A DNA stretch of 64,000 bases, from positions 1 through 64,000 of the forward strand of contig CAMYKS010000007.1 in the NCBI GenBank assembly GCA_947259115.1. Direction: 5' to 3'. This document shows, in pieces, positions 37,641 to 45,461 of this stretch (position 1 is the stretch's first letter; each line of letters starts with the position of its first letter). The notes beneath the pieces are model-generated. The model was not told where the DNA came from. It searched no databases and saw only the letters and a program-made list of their open reading frames with translations. Source of the stretch: an uncultured Desulfobulbaceae bacterium (GTDB lineage Bacteria; Desulfobacterota; Desulfobulbia; Desulfobulbales; BM004). Made by a program: the position numbers and the translations under genes.

Positions 37641-38599
37641 GGTGAAAGAACCAGGCTTGAAGTAAAGGGCATAAAATGTGGAAGGTTGTGCTGATTAAAT
37701 TTCACAGCTTGTTCAGTGTAATCGAATGCCTTTGCAATGACAGGGGGAAGTTTGTTGGTCTGAAATGGAATGCCGATGTTAAATTTATTAATTCTGTTCT
37801 GCAGTGAGATAAATTCACGCGCATAGCTCTTGGGCACCCATGGGAACTTTATACCATGTGACGAAGCATCCAGCCTTTCCGCATAATGGAGCTCGATATT
37901 TTTTCCAATCAAATATGTTGTACGTTCAGGAAAATATAGTGGAATTTGCTTCAAGTTGTTTTCAATAAACTCGGTCAGTGCATCCCAAAGGCCTGTAATA
38001 TTCAGGCTTATTTCTCTCTTGCTTGGCCTTTTGTTAAACCATCTTTCCCGCCAGGCAATAATCTCTTCGACATAAAACATTAACTCCGGCGCTTCCACTC
38101 CAAGGAAATCAATGTCGTACAAAAGAGCCTTTCCTGTCAAAAGCAGATTTCTGACCTTGTATATTCCATACTCTCTACTCACCGCCATGTTTATGAACAT
38201 TTTGATTAAAAACTCATACGCCCATTGACGCTGCAAAACATCGCTACCTTCACCATGATTGGCGGCATTCAGATCTTTGCCGTAAATAAGCTTGAAATTG
38301 TGGAAAAAAGTGTACGACTGACTCTGCTTGAATAGTGATATGGAAGTTGCAAAGAGCCTGTGGGTGAACAGATATTTACCAATATCATTTTGTTGTCTAC
38401 GTGGATCGTGATGACATGAAATTTCGTCTTCAAATACCACCACCATATCAATATCAGAAATACCTGGAGAGCTCAAACCACCGATTTGATAAACGCTTAT
38501 AACCCCCGGCACCTTCGCTAGACATTCGGTCATCATTTGAATGGAGTTTTCGTAGCTTTCCAGTGATACCCACTGAGGTTCATCAATAAATATCATCAC
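37637..38599 (-). CDS. Nucleotidyltransferase-fold protein of unknown function
   Basis: I do not recognise a named family for the 320 residues. Residues 40-53 read GGLSSPGISDIDMV, the glycine-serine and DxD motif of the polymerase-beta nucleotidyltransferase fold, so a nucleotidyl or related transfer is plausible. The rest is mixed alpha/beta without known motifs. It lies between another nucleotidyltransferase-fold gene and a glycosyltransferase gene, overlapping the latter by 4 bases, so it belongs to the polysaccharide operon. Confidence 0.7.
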   Translation of the reverse strand: MMIFIDEPQWVSLESYENSIQMMTECLAKVPGVISVYQIGGLSSPGISDIDMVVVFEDEISCHHDPRRQQNDIGKYLFTHRLFATSISLFKQSQSYTFFHNFKLIYGKDLNAANHGEGSDVLQRQWAYEFLIKMFINMAVSREYGIYKVRNLLLTGKALLYDIDFLGVEAPELMFYVEEIIAWRERWFNKRPSKREISLNITGLWDALTEFIENNLKQIPLYFPERTTYLIGKNIELHYAERLDASSHGIKFPWVPKSYAREFISLQNRINKFNIGIPFQTNKLPPVIAKAFDYTEQAVKFNQHNLPHFMPFTSSLVLSP

Positions 38600-38786
38600 T
38601 GATTCTGATTTGTATTTTTTATTGGTTGTTTGATGACTGTTGACTTAGAAATCATCTTCTATCATGACAAGGTTGCTCAAGTTATGCCGCACATAGTCAT
38701 ACGTCAAATCCTAAATATCTCATTGTTGGTCCCTGAACGGCCCATTCCTGTAATAAATATATAGTTAATCATCTCTTCCCCTATGG
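38600..38786. other. Spacer between two nucleotidyltransferase-fold genes
   Basis: 187 bases without a recognisable gene, terminator or repeat. It may contain an internal promoter. Confidence 0.3.
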
Positions 38787-39818
38787 TTACTGTATTTCAA
38801 TGGATTTCTCCATCAATCTAATCAGATTCTGTAATGCATATACAACGTCCTCATTAAACTGTTCACGAAATTTCTCCGGGACTGGCTGTCTGCGCTTCTT
38901 CCTCCAGATGTTTCCCAGCAGCCCCGGCCTTTCCGCCAGAAAATGCGGCTCCTTCTCGTTCAGCAATGGCCATTGCTGTCTAATTTTACTTGCAACATCC
39001 ACTGGCAACCACTCTTTCGCAGAAAAATCGACCTTGGCCAAATCAAAACTGTCACGCTTGAAAACACCTCTTCCATCTCGGACCTGAATATAGAGCGTTG
39101 GAATCAGCAGTACTTTGCTTATCATGCTTTTAAATCGGTATAGATTCAGGAAACAAGTGCCGGAAGTAATTTCACGCTTTACACCTTGTGACATTCTGAG
39201 CAATGCCGCTTCACAACGCTTAGTGTTAACCTCTGACACAAGCGCCAATTTTACAGGTTCCGACTCTGTGAGCACGCTAGAGTATCTTAACACCTCTACT
39301 GGCAAGTAATCCTCAGGCCACGAACTTAATGCTTGTTCAGGAAGAACAAACCAGCCGTGATGTTGCAACGGATCCTGCTCATACATAAATCGCCTTGATT
39401 GAAACAAACGGTGTGCTACTCTGGCTAACCGCTTAGAATCTTTCAGAACCTCATCCTTAATGATTACAAGCGCATCAAAATCGGAATAGGGCACAACCTC
39501 GTTTATCCCTAGACTACCATGCAACATTGCCAAGAGAATGTCGTCCTTGACATACTGATCCAACCATACCTGCATTCGTTGCACGCATGTGTTTCTTATT
39601 TTACAGGGCTGGAGAACAATTGATACATTATCACCCTCCACCTTGCTGGCCATTCTCAACGAAGCGTACTGCTCAACAAGTTGCCTTGCTGTCCTGTTGG
39701 AAGCGAACATTGGCAATAACTCGGCTAGCAAACATTGTTTGCTAGAGCGAAATTCACCGTTGATTAAGGCAATCAACTCTGAATGCATCGCCCTCCATGA
39801 TGTTTGATTAGTCATCAC
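38787..39818 (-). CDS. Nucleotidyltransferase-fold protein of unknown function
   Basis: The 343-residue protein has HGSLGINEVVPYSDFDALVI at 100-119, a nucleotidyltransferase signature with a serine-glycine turn and the acidic SDFD. It is similar in layout to the next protein in the operon (the 320-residue one) but not obviously a close paralogue. The C-terminal third is basic and helical. It is the first structural gene after the regulator. No reaction can be assigned. Confidence 0.7.
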   Translation of the reverse strand: MMTNQTSWRAMHSELIALINGEFRSSKQCLLAELLPMFASNRTARQLVEQYASLRMASKVEGDNVSIVLQPCKIRNTCVQRMQVWLDQYVKDDILLAMLHGSLGINEVVPYSDFDALVIIKDEVLKDSKRLARVAHRLFQSRRFMYEQDPLQHHGWFVLPEQALSSWPEDYLPVEVLRYSSVLTESEPVKLALVSEVNTKRCEAALLRMSQGVKREITSGTCFLNLYRFKSMISKVLLIPTLYIQVRDGRGVFKRDSFDLAKVDFSAKEWLPVDVASKIRQQWPLLNEKEPHFLAERPGLLGNIWRKKRRQPVPEKFREQFNEDVVYALQNLIRLMEKSIEIQ

Positions 39819-39972
39819 TGATGTCTCATAGTTTTATCCACTAAAATGGGGTCAAAAATGAACGTTACAAAGAACAAGATTTAAGGTTTTAAAGCCAGTC
39901 GAAATGTTCATTGCATTACGCTTATCTGGTAGTATATCAGAAGACAGAAAAAAATGGTTTAAAGTATACGGT

Positions 39973-40308
39973 TTAAGGTGCACGGTTTGCCTCTTGGGAC
40001 AGTTCCTGAATTTCTTGCTTTAATTGCTCATATTCGATTATTTTTCGCCGCAGAAATGATGCTGTAATTTTTGTTTTTTCATCAATTCCCCTGGGAGTCA
40101 ACAGATACATATAGCCTGCTTTATTGTCTGAAGACTTGAAGCGTTCAATTTTTACAACCCCTTTTTTTACCAGTTCTTTCAGGCAGTAGTTGAATTTTCC
40201 AAGACTGAGGCCCATTTCCTTGGCCATTTGACGCTGTGTCAAATTAGGATCCTTATCTAGTAGTCTAAGAATCTTGTACTTAATTTCTTGTTCAATATAA
40301 TTGTTCAT
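39973..40308 (-). CDS. EPS-associated MarR-family transcriptional regulator
   Basis: The 111-residue protein has a winged helix: IKYKILRLLDKDPNLTQRQM, the recognition helix MGLSLGKFNYCLKELVKKG, wing residues then YLLTPRGIDEKTKITASFLR and a C-terminal coiled helix. This is the pattern of the MarR family regulator linked to exopolysaccharide clusters. The ATG at 40308 fits the family N-terminus; an upstream in-frame codon adds 14 odd residues. A palindrome covers the start codon, suggesting autoregulation. It heads the leftward polysaccharide operon. Confidence 0.88.
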   Translation of the reverse strand: MNNYIEQEIKYKILRLLDKDPNLTQRQMAKEMGLSLGKFNYCLKELVKKGVVKIERFKSSDNKAGYMYLLTPRGIDEKTKITASFLRRKIIEYEQLKQEIQELSQEANRAP

Positions 40309-40317
40309 ATTGTGAAC
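40303..40317. promoter_or_regulatory. Palindrome over the start of the EPS regulator gene
   Basis: GTTCA-TATTG-TGAAC, a perfect 5-bp palindrome with 5-base spacer, includes the start codon of the regulator. This is a natural site for a dimeric MarR-like repressor. Confidence 0.5.
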
Positions 40318-40453
40318 ATTTAAATATATCAAACAATTAAACACAATCATTAATATTTAAAAATCCGCTGGACACTACAAGAAAACTCTATCAGCAAAGG
40401 ATATTTAGAAAATGCAGAGGTTGGATTTAAAAATCAAAAATGTAATAAAATAA

Positions 40454-40499
40454 AAAACCTCTTAAACAGGTATTAAATATTACCCGAAAAAGAGGTTTT
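40454..40499 (-). terminator. Intrinsic terminator after the third tandem prepilin
   Basis: AAAACCTCTT with AAGAGGTTTT, extended inside by GGTA/TACC. The leftward transcript ends in a run of T residues. It closes the prepilin unit. Confidence 0.85.
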
Positions 40500-40523
40500 A
40501 TTTTTGCAATATTTAAGAAAATT

Positions 40524-41198
40524 CTACTGCCTAACTTTCGTAAAGAAAACACCTTCTCTCACACCCGCTAAAGAATTAGCTCCCATTCCGGCATGAAAAT
40601 TTGCTATTTGAGGATTCTGTGAAAATATTGTGCTATCTGTACCCTGAAATATAAAAGAATAGTATTCAAACGATCCACCAGTAGAACTATCTAAAGCATA
40701 AGCACATGCAATTGCCCCAGGTACTATTTCAGTAGCTGGTTCGTTAGGAGGCAAAAAGACACTGGCTCCATTAAATGGATTGCGGAGAATCTTCGCAGGA
40801 TCAATAATTTCTTCCACCGAATTTTCTGGTATTACACTTGGAAAGTTATTCATAAACCTTCTAAGAATTCTTGTAGGAGCCCCTGTTTTATTCCAATTGC
40901 TATCCGATGTGTCAGCTATCCAAGCAGCAGAATCATTCCCAGGAACAGATCCATCCCAATCCCTTAATGAACTTAAATAATCTCTTCTAGTTGCAGATGA
41001 ATCTTCATCCTGTGCAAGAATCTGCTGTTCAATCCAATCGTTGCCATAGGCTGCTAATTCTGCACAGTTCTGACGTACAATATTGTATTTTGCATCAGTT
41101 GTTGCACGAAGGCCTCTTGGCAGGATCACGGCCAGCATAAATCCGATGATCATGACAACCAGGAGCAATTCGATGAGAGTGAAACCTTTTTTATTCAT
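40524..41198 (-). CDS. Prepilin-like protein, tandem copy 3
   Basis: The 224-residue product starts MNKKGFTLIELLLVVMIIGF: a short leader, the prepilin peptidase site G-F with Glu at +5, then a hydrophobic helix. Residues up to about 60 (LPRGLRATTDAKYNIVRQNC, AELAAYGNDWIEQQILAQDE) and the C-terminus (HAGMGANSLAGVREGVFFTK) are nearly the same as in copies 1 and 2, while the middle differs. Its size suggests a large pilin or pseudopilin rather than a short PilA. An earlier in-frame start adds 14 residues lacking a ribosome site. Confidence 0.9.
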   Translation of the reverse strand: MNKKGFTLIELLLVVMIIGFMLAVILPRGLRATTDAKYNIVRQNCAELAAYGNDWIEQQILAQDEDSSATRRDYLSSLRDWDGSVPGNDSAAWIADTSDSNWNKTGAPTRILRRFMNNFPSVIPENSVEEIIDPAKILRNPFNGASVFLPPNEPATEIVPGAIACAYALDSSTGGSFEYYSFIFQGTDSTIFSQNPQIANFHAGMGANSLAGVREGVFFTKVRQ

Positions 41199-41287
41199 AA
41201 TTTTCACCGAGTGAAAATAAACGCAAGGCACAGGGCACAAGGCGCATGGTTAAAAATTAACATAAAACTTAACATTTAAAATTTATC

Positions 41288-41992
41288 CTACTGTCTGACT
41301 TTTGTAAAAAAAACACCCTGTCGTACACCGGCAAGGTTTCCTCTTCGGGTTCCCATGCCAGCGTGGAAACCATTGTCTCTCATGGCAGGTATTCCGGGGT
41401 TTGGACCAAACTCAGTGCTGTCAGTACCCTGGAAAACAAAAGAATAGTAGTTAAAGGTTCCGCCGGTGGAACTGTCAGTAGCCACAGCGCTTGCAATTGC
41501 TCCTGGAACAATCTCGGTTGCCGGGAAGTTTGGCGGCAGAAAAATGCTCGCACCGTTAAACGGATTTCTTGGAATCTTGGCCGGCTCAATAATATCCTCA
41601 ACCGAGTTGTCCGGGAACTGACCGATACCGGGCACTACACCGTTCATGCTGCGACCTGCAATTCGAAACAGCAGCGGAGCTGAAGATGTATTCCAGTTAT
41701 TACGACCGGCACCTGCTACCCATGCCGAGTTATTCGGCCCACCAACTACACGCACTAAAGAAAAAAGGTAATTAGCCCTGGTGGCGGTTGAGGTTTCATC
41801 CTGGGCCAGGATCTGCTGCTCAATCCAGTCGTTGCCGTAGGCGGCCAGCTCAGCACAGTTCTGACGCACCAGGTTGTACTTGGTATCGGTGGTGGCTCGC
41901 AAACCGCGAGGCAAAATCACGGCCAGCATGAAGCCGATGATCATAACCACCAGGAGAAGTTCGATGAGTGTGAAGCCTTTTTTATTTTTCAT
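41288..41992 (-). CDS. Prepilin-like protein, tandem copy 2
   Basis: The 234-residue paralogue starts MKNKKGFTLIELLLVVMIIG. It shares the N-terminal helix and the block ending AAYGNDWIEQQILAQDE with its neighbours. The middle (RVVGGPNNSAWVAGAGRNNW) is its own, and the NPFNGASIFLPPN and GVRQGVFFTKVRQ blocks are shared again. The three genes probably arose by duplication and encode variants of one structural subunit. It lies 89 bp before copy 3. Confidence 0.92.
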   Translation of the reverse strand: MKNKKGFTLIELLLVVMIIGFMLAVILPRGLRATTDTKYNLVRQNCAELAAYGNDWIEQQILAQDETSTATRANYLFSLVRVVGGPNNSAWVAGAGRNNWNTSSAPLLFRIAGRSMNGVVPGIGQFPDNSVEDIIEPAKIPRNPFNGASIFLPPNFPATEIVPGAIASAVATDSSTGGTFNYYSFVFQGTDSTEFGPNPGIPAMRDNGFHAGMGTRRGNLAGVRQGVFFTKVRQ

Positions 41993-42010
41993 TTAAAAGC
42001 TATTTTTTTG

Positions 42011-42081
42011 TTTAACCGAGGATAAATACAGATAAAAACGGACAAAGAACCTATCCACTGATCGACCTGATCAGTGGATAA
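42011..42081 (+). repeat. FHR half copy in the prepilin cluster (T-L and hairpin A)
   Basis: T-L variant TTTAACCGAGGATAAATACA, then hairpin A TATCCACTGATC (42052-42063) with GATCAGTGGATA (42069-42080), loop GACCT. Compared with the A stem of FHR-16 (TATCCACTTATC) both arms carry the compensating change G-C for T-A. M, S, B and T-R are absent. Confidence 0.75.
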
Positions 42082-42087
42082 CTTGCA

Positions 42088-42121
42088 CTTCCCTTCCAGG
42101 TTGTTACACCTGAAAGGGAAG
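42088..42121. other. Stem-loop between prepilin copies 1 and 2
   Basis: CTTCCCTTCCAGGT (42088-42101) pairs with ACCTGAAAGGGAAG (42108-42121) except at one position. It lies just after the stop of copy 1 on the leftward transcript and could protect or process the upstream message; no T-run follows. Confidence 0.55.
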
Positions 42122-42136
42122 AGAGTTTAGTTATTC

Positions 42137-42817
42137 TTATTGGCGAACCTTGGTGAAGAAAACACCTTCACGGGCACCTGGCAGGCTGCCGCCGGCATCC
42201 ATACCTGCATGGTAATCTGCAGTTTCAGGTGCAAATGGTCCGACACCTGTGTCAAGACTGTCAGTACCCTGAAAAATAAAGGCATAGTAATCAAACGATC
42301 CACCAGTACTGTCATCACCAGCAACAGTACATGCCAGGGCTCCAGGAATTACACTTGTTGCTGTTTCAGGATCGTTGGGACCTGACAAAAAGATGGAACC
42401 GCCGTTAAAAGGATTACGCGGAATCTTGGCAGGCTCAATAATTTCCTCGACGGAATTTTCGGGATCTGAGTCTGCAACATTATTCATATTGCGACCTGTC
42501 ACAGCGACAAGACCGGTTTGAGCATTCCAATTGTTAGCATCAATAGTTGCAACCCACTGAGCAGTATCAGCCCCATTAACGAGCGTATCAAGATAGTCGG
42601 CCCTTGTTGCTACAGAGTCTTCATCCTGGGCCAGGATCTGCTGCTCGATCCAGTCATTGGCAAATGCTGCCAGCTCGGCACCGTTCTGGCGCACCAGGTT
42701 GTACTTGGCATCGGTGGTGGCGCGCAGGCCCCTCGGCAGGATTACGGCCAGCATGAAGCCGATAATCATAACAACCAGAAGCAGCTCGATCAGGGTAAAA
42801 CCTTTTTCATTCCTCAT
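42137..42817 (-). CDS. Prepilin-like protein, tandem copy 1
   Basis: The 226-residue product starts MRNEKGFTLIELLLVVMIIG at 42817, seven bases after a GGAGG ribosome site that lies inside a longer frame. It is the first and best expressed-looking of the three tandem prepilins. Only this copy has a single cysteine-poor middle with GLVAVTGRNMNNVADSD. The end reads MDAGGSLPGAREGVFFTKV. It would be cleaved before the phenylalanine and methylated by a prepilin peptidase not present in this window. Confidence 0.92.
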   Translation of the reverse strand: MRNEKGFTLIELLLVVMIIGFMLAVILPRGLRATTDAKYNLVRQNGAELAAFANDWIEQQILAQDEDSVATRADYLDTLVNGADTAQWVATIDANNWNAQTGLVAVTGRNMNNVADSDPENSVEEIIEPAKIPRNPFNGGSIFLSGPNDPETATSVIPGALACTVAGDDSTGGSFDYYAFIFQGTDSLDTGVGPFAPETADYHAGMDAGGSLPGAREGVFFTKVRQ

Positions 42818-43221
42818 TTCTTTTCCTCCAGAATTTGAGTTTTGTGTCAATCTTCATCAGTTTCGCAAGATGACAATTTTGCATAAATGATTCCTAACAG
42901 GCCCGTTGTTTTTGGTAATTCTTGTTTCTTTTTAATGAGTTTTGTCGGTTGACTTTGTTTGTGCATACGTGGAAATAAATATATAGGCCGAATTTCAGGC
43001 TCCAGCCCTTTCATGCAAGAAGCATTCCTGAGAAGGATTCAGCTGTTAAAAAATTTCAGGGTGAGGCGTTAATACTTGCATTTCTGCTATTATTTTTTAA
43101 AAAAGTTGATTTTTTCAAGAAAGGGAAAAGGAATATCTGGGGGGAAATGTCTGAATTTTGTCGTGCCAGGAAGGAATGTTGACGTTTTTTGTCACTATTT
43201 TAGTAACCAAAAATTTTATTA
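42818..43221 (-). promoter_or_regulatory. Leader of the tandem prepilins with sigma-54-like site
   Basis: No gene is seen in this 404-base region. On the leftward strand, bases 43028-43015 read GGAATGCTTCTTGC, that is GG and GC with exactly ten bases between and TT before GC, as in -24/-12 promoters used by many pilin genes. A second, poorer match (GGAATCATTTATGC) lies at 42893-42880. Both are near matches only. Confidence 0.35.
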
Positions 43222-43470
43222 TTATTAACCGCAGACAACTACGGACAAAAGATGGACAAAAACAGTTCGTTGTGAGACCTGCACAACGAACTAGTGTCTG
43301 CCTCAGGCGGTTATGTTTGTGGCTTGGATAGTGGCACAGGTATAGAAAACTAACTTTGTGCATGTTGATCAACTCTGCATATTACTATCGCGACAGCGAT
43401 GAACTCTATATCATCTGCTAGGTCAGCAGATCATATGTCTGTAGTTGTCCGCCTTTGTCTGCGGTCAATT
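43222..43470 (+). repeat. FHR-6 (complete)
   Basis: T-L starts TTATTAACCGCAGACAACTA. A is AGTTCGTTGTG (43264-43274) with CACAACGAACT (43282-43292). M is GCC-TCA-GGC at 43300-43308. S is ATCGC-GACA-GCGAT. B is a 12-bp stem with one mismatch centred on TCTGCT-AGGTC-AGCAGA (43414-43430). T-R carries GTAGTTGTCCGCC, matching the copy-specific CAACTACGG of T-L. Confidence 0.85.
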
Positions 43471-43486
43471 TTGTTTTTTTGTTTTT

Positions 43487-43535
43487 TTAGTAACCGCAGA
43501 CAACTACGGATAAAAGATGGACACGGACAGACAAA
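43487..43535 (+). repeat. Solo T-L arm of an FHR
   Basis: TTAGTAACCGCAGACAACTA and the following 11-mers repeat the copy-specific variant of FHR-6, 17 bp to its right. No hairpins follow; the parE stop is 27 bp away. It is probably a recent partial duplication. Confidence 0.7.
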
Positions 43536-43561
43536 ATTACCAGGACACTAAAACACCTTAA

Positions 43562-43873
43562 CTATTTCTCATTTCTTGCCTCAAGCAGGTATTTGCGCAA
43601 CTGTCTCTCACCACGCATCACATGGAGTATATAAACTTTGTCTTTCTCTATACGATAGAAAATCCGACAGGGCCCGATAATTATTTCCCGATATGGCATG
43701 TGCTGCAATTCCGGGGGCTGACGACCGGATTCAGGAAATGACGCAAGGAGATCAACACGTTCAAAGACTTTTTTAACCAGCCTCTGAGCTGCACTGACAT
43801 CATCGAGTGCAATATAATCGGCAATTGCGTCAAGATCCAGCAGGGCGGGCTCAGTCCAGATCAATCGAGCCAT
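43562..43873 (-). CDS. ParE/RelE-family toxin
   Basis: The 103-residue protein has the ParE pattern: LIWTEPALLDLDAIADYIALD, AQRLVKKVFERVDLLASFPESG in two blocks, PYREIIIGPCRIFYRIEKDKVYILHVMRGERQL. ParE members poison gyrase; RelE members cut mRNA on the ribosome. The sequence favours ParE. It overlaps the upstream antitoxin gene by 13 bases, so it is translationally coupled to it. Confidence 0.9.
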   Translation of the reverse strand: MARLIWTEPALLDLDAIADYIALDDVSAAQRLVKKVFERVDLLASFPESGRQPPELQHMPYREIIIGPCRIFYRIEKDKVYILHVMRGERQLRKYLLEARNEK

Positions 43874-44118
43874 TTTTTCATCTTGCTTTTAGCCTGTTTT
43901 TGCGTATAGGTGCGCTTCTCCAGAAGAGCCCTTTCGCCCCTGGCAATGCCTTCCAGTATACACATGCGCTTCTGCATCTGTTCAAAAGATTCTGCATCAA
44001 CGAGATACGCTGAAGGTTTACCATGCTCTGTAATCAGGATCGGCTCCTTGGACTCATGCAATTCTGCCAGTATCTTTGTTGCCTGTCTCTTCAATGTGGT
44101 CACAATTTCTACTTTCAT
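43861..44118 (-). CDS. Phd/YefM-family antitoxin
   Basis: The 85-residue product starts MKVEIVTTLKRQATKILAEL and has EPILITEHGKPSAYLVDAESF, the Phd/YefM DNA-binding domain, then a helical tail rich in Lys and Gln for toxin binding. It is the first gene of a two-gene leftward module with the ParE-like toxin. A perfect 15-base palindrome just upstream of the start is its likely operator. Confidence 0.9.
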   Translation of the reverse strand: MKVEIVTTLKRQATKILAELHESKEPILITEHGKPSAYLVDAESFEQMQKRMCILEGIARGERALLEKRTYTQKQAKSKMKKWLD

Positions 44119-44133
44119 AATAGTGACACTATT
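44119..44133. promoter_or_regulatory. Operator palindrome before the antitoxin gene
   Basis: AATAGTG-A-CACTATT, perfect 7-bp arms, touches the start codon of the Phd-type antitoxin on the leftward strand. It probably binds the antitoxin dimer for autorepression. Confidence 0.6.
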
Positions 44134-44299
44134 GTATCACTTTCTTTTTTGCAAGCCTTTACTCTATCGGGAAAAGTCTTCATTTTTTTTAGGCTGAAGG
44201 CAAAACGGTTTCTCTGTGTGCTGGTGATCATCGACCATACCACATGGCGATAAAAATATTGCCACCAGTTTGTTGCCAGTATTTTGGGAGGATTTTTTT

Positions 44300-44358
44300 A
44301 TTAACCGCAGACCAAGACAGATCCTTTATTATGCCTGAGGGGCATAAAAGATGGACAT
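44300..44358 (+). repeat. T-L arm with an inserted hairpin, outside FHR-7
   Basis: TTAACCGCAGACCAAGACAG, then a small ATGCC-TGAG-GGCAT-type hairpin, then AAAAGATGGACA. The insertion recalls the GTACCCC...GGGGGTA hairpins in T-R of FHR-2 and FHR-5. It abuts FHR-7, so two copies are nested or tandem here. Confidence 0.65.
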
Positions 44359-44362
44359 TTTT

Positions 44363-44601
44363 TTATTAACCGCAGATTTACGCAGATGGACGCGGATAAA
44401 AGACAGTTCGTTGTGCCACCTACACAACGAACCAGTGTCAGCCTCCGGCGGTTAGGTTTATGGCGGGATTAATTTTTCCGATTAACGGGCCAGGACGATG
44501 GTTGCTAATGACCCCAGCTATATCGCGCAGCGATGGCACTATATCCTCTGCTAGGTCAGCAGATGATATGTCTGTATTTGTCCGCCTTTGTCTGCGGTTA
44601 T
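44363..44601 (+). repeat. FHR-7 (complete)
   Basis: A is GTTCGTTGTG (44406-44415) with CACAACGAAC (44423-44432). M is GCC-TCC-GGC at 44441-44449, S is ATCGC-GCA-GCGAT at 44522-44534, and B is ATATCCTCTGCT (44541-44552) with AGCAGATGATAT (44558-44569), one mismatch, loop AGGTC. The right arm of B here exactly complements the left arm of B in FHR-6. T-R ends 5 bp before the brnA stop. Confidence 0.85.
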
Positions 44602-44605
44602 ACTA

Positions 44606-44875
44606 TCAATGCACCCCGAGTTCTTTTTCGATGCGTTCCGCCAGGAAAATTTTCAAAAGAGATTGATACGGTACATCTTTTTTATTAGCCAGAAGCTTCA
44701 ACTCTTCCAGCATTGATTCAGGGAGGCGAAGTGAGATCTTCTTCACGGAAGGCTTGAGATTTGACAATGTTGCACGTTCTGCCTTTTTCCAATCAATATA
44801 TTCCGTTGCATCATGGGTTGCCCAGAATTCTCGTTCTTCATCTTCATTCTTGAATTCAGGTATTTTTTTGCGCAT
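44606..44875 (-). CDS. brnA: BrnA-like CopG-type antitoxin
   Basis: The 89-residue protein has IPEFKNEDEEREFWATHDAT followed by a C-terminal ribbon-helix-helix KKISLRLPESMLEELKLLA, the layout of BrnA antitoxins. It overlaps the toxin gene by 20 bases at its 5' end. BrnA neutralises BrnT and represses the promoter. The toxin-first gene order is normal for brnTA. Confidence 0.88.
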   Translation of the reverse strand: MRKKIPEFKNEDEEREFWATHDATEYIDWKKAERATLSNLKPSVKKISLRLPESMLEELKLLANKKDVPYQSLLKIFLAERIEKELGVH

Positions 44876-45176
44876 CGTTATATACCCTCCTTTCTTTCCG
44901 GCTCATATCCCTTGCCGAAATGACGCGAATTAATTTTTTTCGCACAGTAAATGCAATAAATAAGGTTCTTTTCAGGTCTGTCCGGCCAAGGGCATAATAT
45001 CTTTCTTCGTTTTCTGAATGTTCAAGGTCACCCTGAACCACCAGTGGTTGATTAAAGAAAATTTGCTCACACTCGGATGGTGTTACTTTGTGTTTGAGCC
45101 AGTTTTTGGTGGTATTGGCATCATTCCAATCAAAACCTGTACACTCATACAAAAGTTTTTTCATTAACTCATCCAT
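44856..45176 (-). CDS. brnT: BrnT-family ribonuclease toxin
   Basis: The 106 residues include FDWNDANTTKNWLKHKVTPS, ECEQIFFNQPLVVQGDLEHS, EERYYALGRTDLKRTLFIAF and VRKKLIRVISARDMSRKERR, the full BrnT pattern of a small RelE-like ribonuclease. Transcription starts from a promoter with TTGACA on the leftward strand. The exact start (45176, or the next Met five residues in) is uncertain. It is followed directly by brnA. Confidence 0.92.
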   Translation of the reverse strand: MDELMKKLLYECTGFDWNDANTTKNWLKHKVTPSECEQIFFNQPLVVQGDLEHSENEERYYALGRTDLKRTLFIAFTVRKKLIRVISARDMSRKERRVYNDAQKNT

Positions 45177-45183
45177 TTAATTA

Positions 45184-45213
45184 TGTATATACTCATGATA
45201 TACACAATGTCAA
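45184..45213 (-). promoter_or_regulatory. brnTA promoter with inverted repeat
   Basis: On the leftward strand TTGACA lies at 45213-45208. The inverted repeat TGTATAT (45184-45190) and ATATACA (45198-45204) sits where the -10 would be, so antitoxin binding could block polymerase. Confidence 0.5.
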
Positions 45214-45224
45214 GTTTCATTTAT

Positions 45225-45461
45225 TTATTAACCGCGGACAAAGGCGGACAAAAGATAGACAAAAGATCTAATCCACTTATCGACTGATAAGTGGCTTGAA
45301 GCCAGCCTCCGGCGGTTTGGCTCATAATTCATTGAATGGATCGAGTCGCAAATTAGCTCAGAGTCGTTTGATGAATTCAGCCCACTAATATCGCGTCAGC
45401 GATGACACTTTGATCTCTGTTAAGTCAGCAGAGATTATGTCTGCTTTTGTCTGCGGTTAAT
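45225..45461 (+). repeat. FHR-8 (complete)
   Basis: T-L starts TTATTAACCGCGGACAAAGG. A is CCACTTATC (45273-45281) with GATAAGTGG (45286-45294), loop GACT. M is GCC-TCC-GGC at 45305-45313, S has loop GTCA, and B is ATCTCTGTT (45413-45421) with AGCAGAGAT (45427-45435), one G-T pair, loop AAGTC. T-R ends directly against the stop codon of the four-helix-bundle gene. Confidence 0.85.

Noticed and set aside
42510-42890. Antisense frames opposite the prepilin genes
   Set aside because: They mirror the conserved prepilin codons and carry no motifs of their own.
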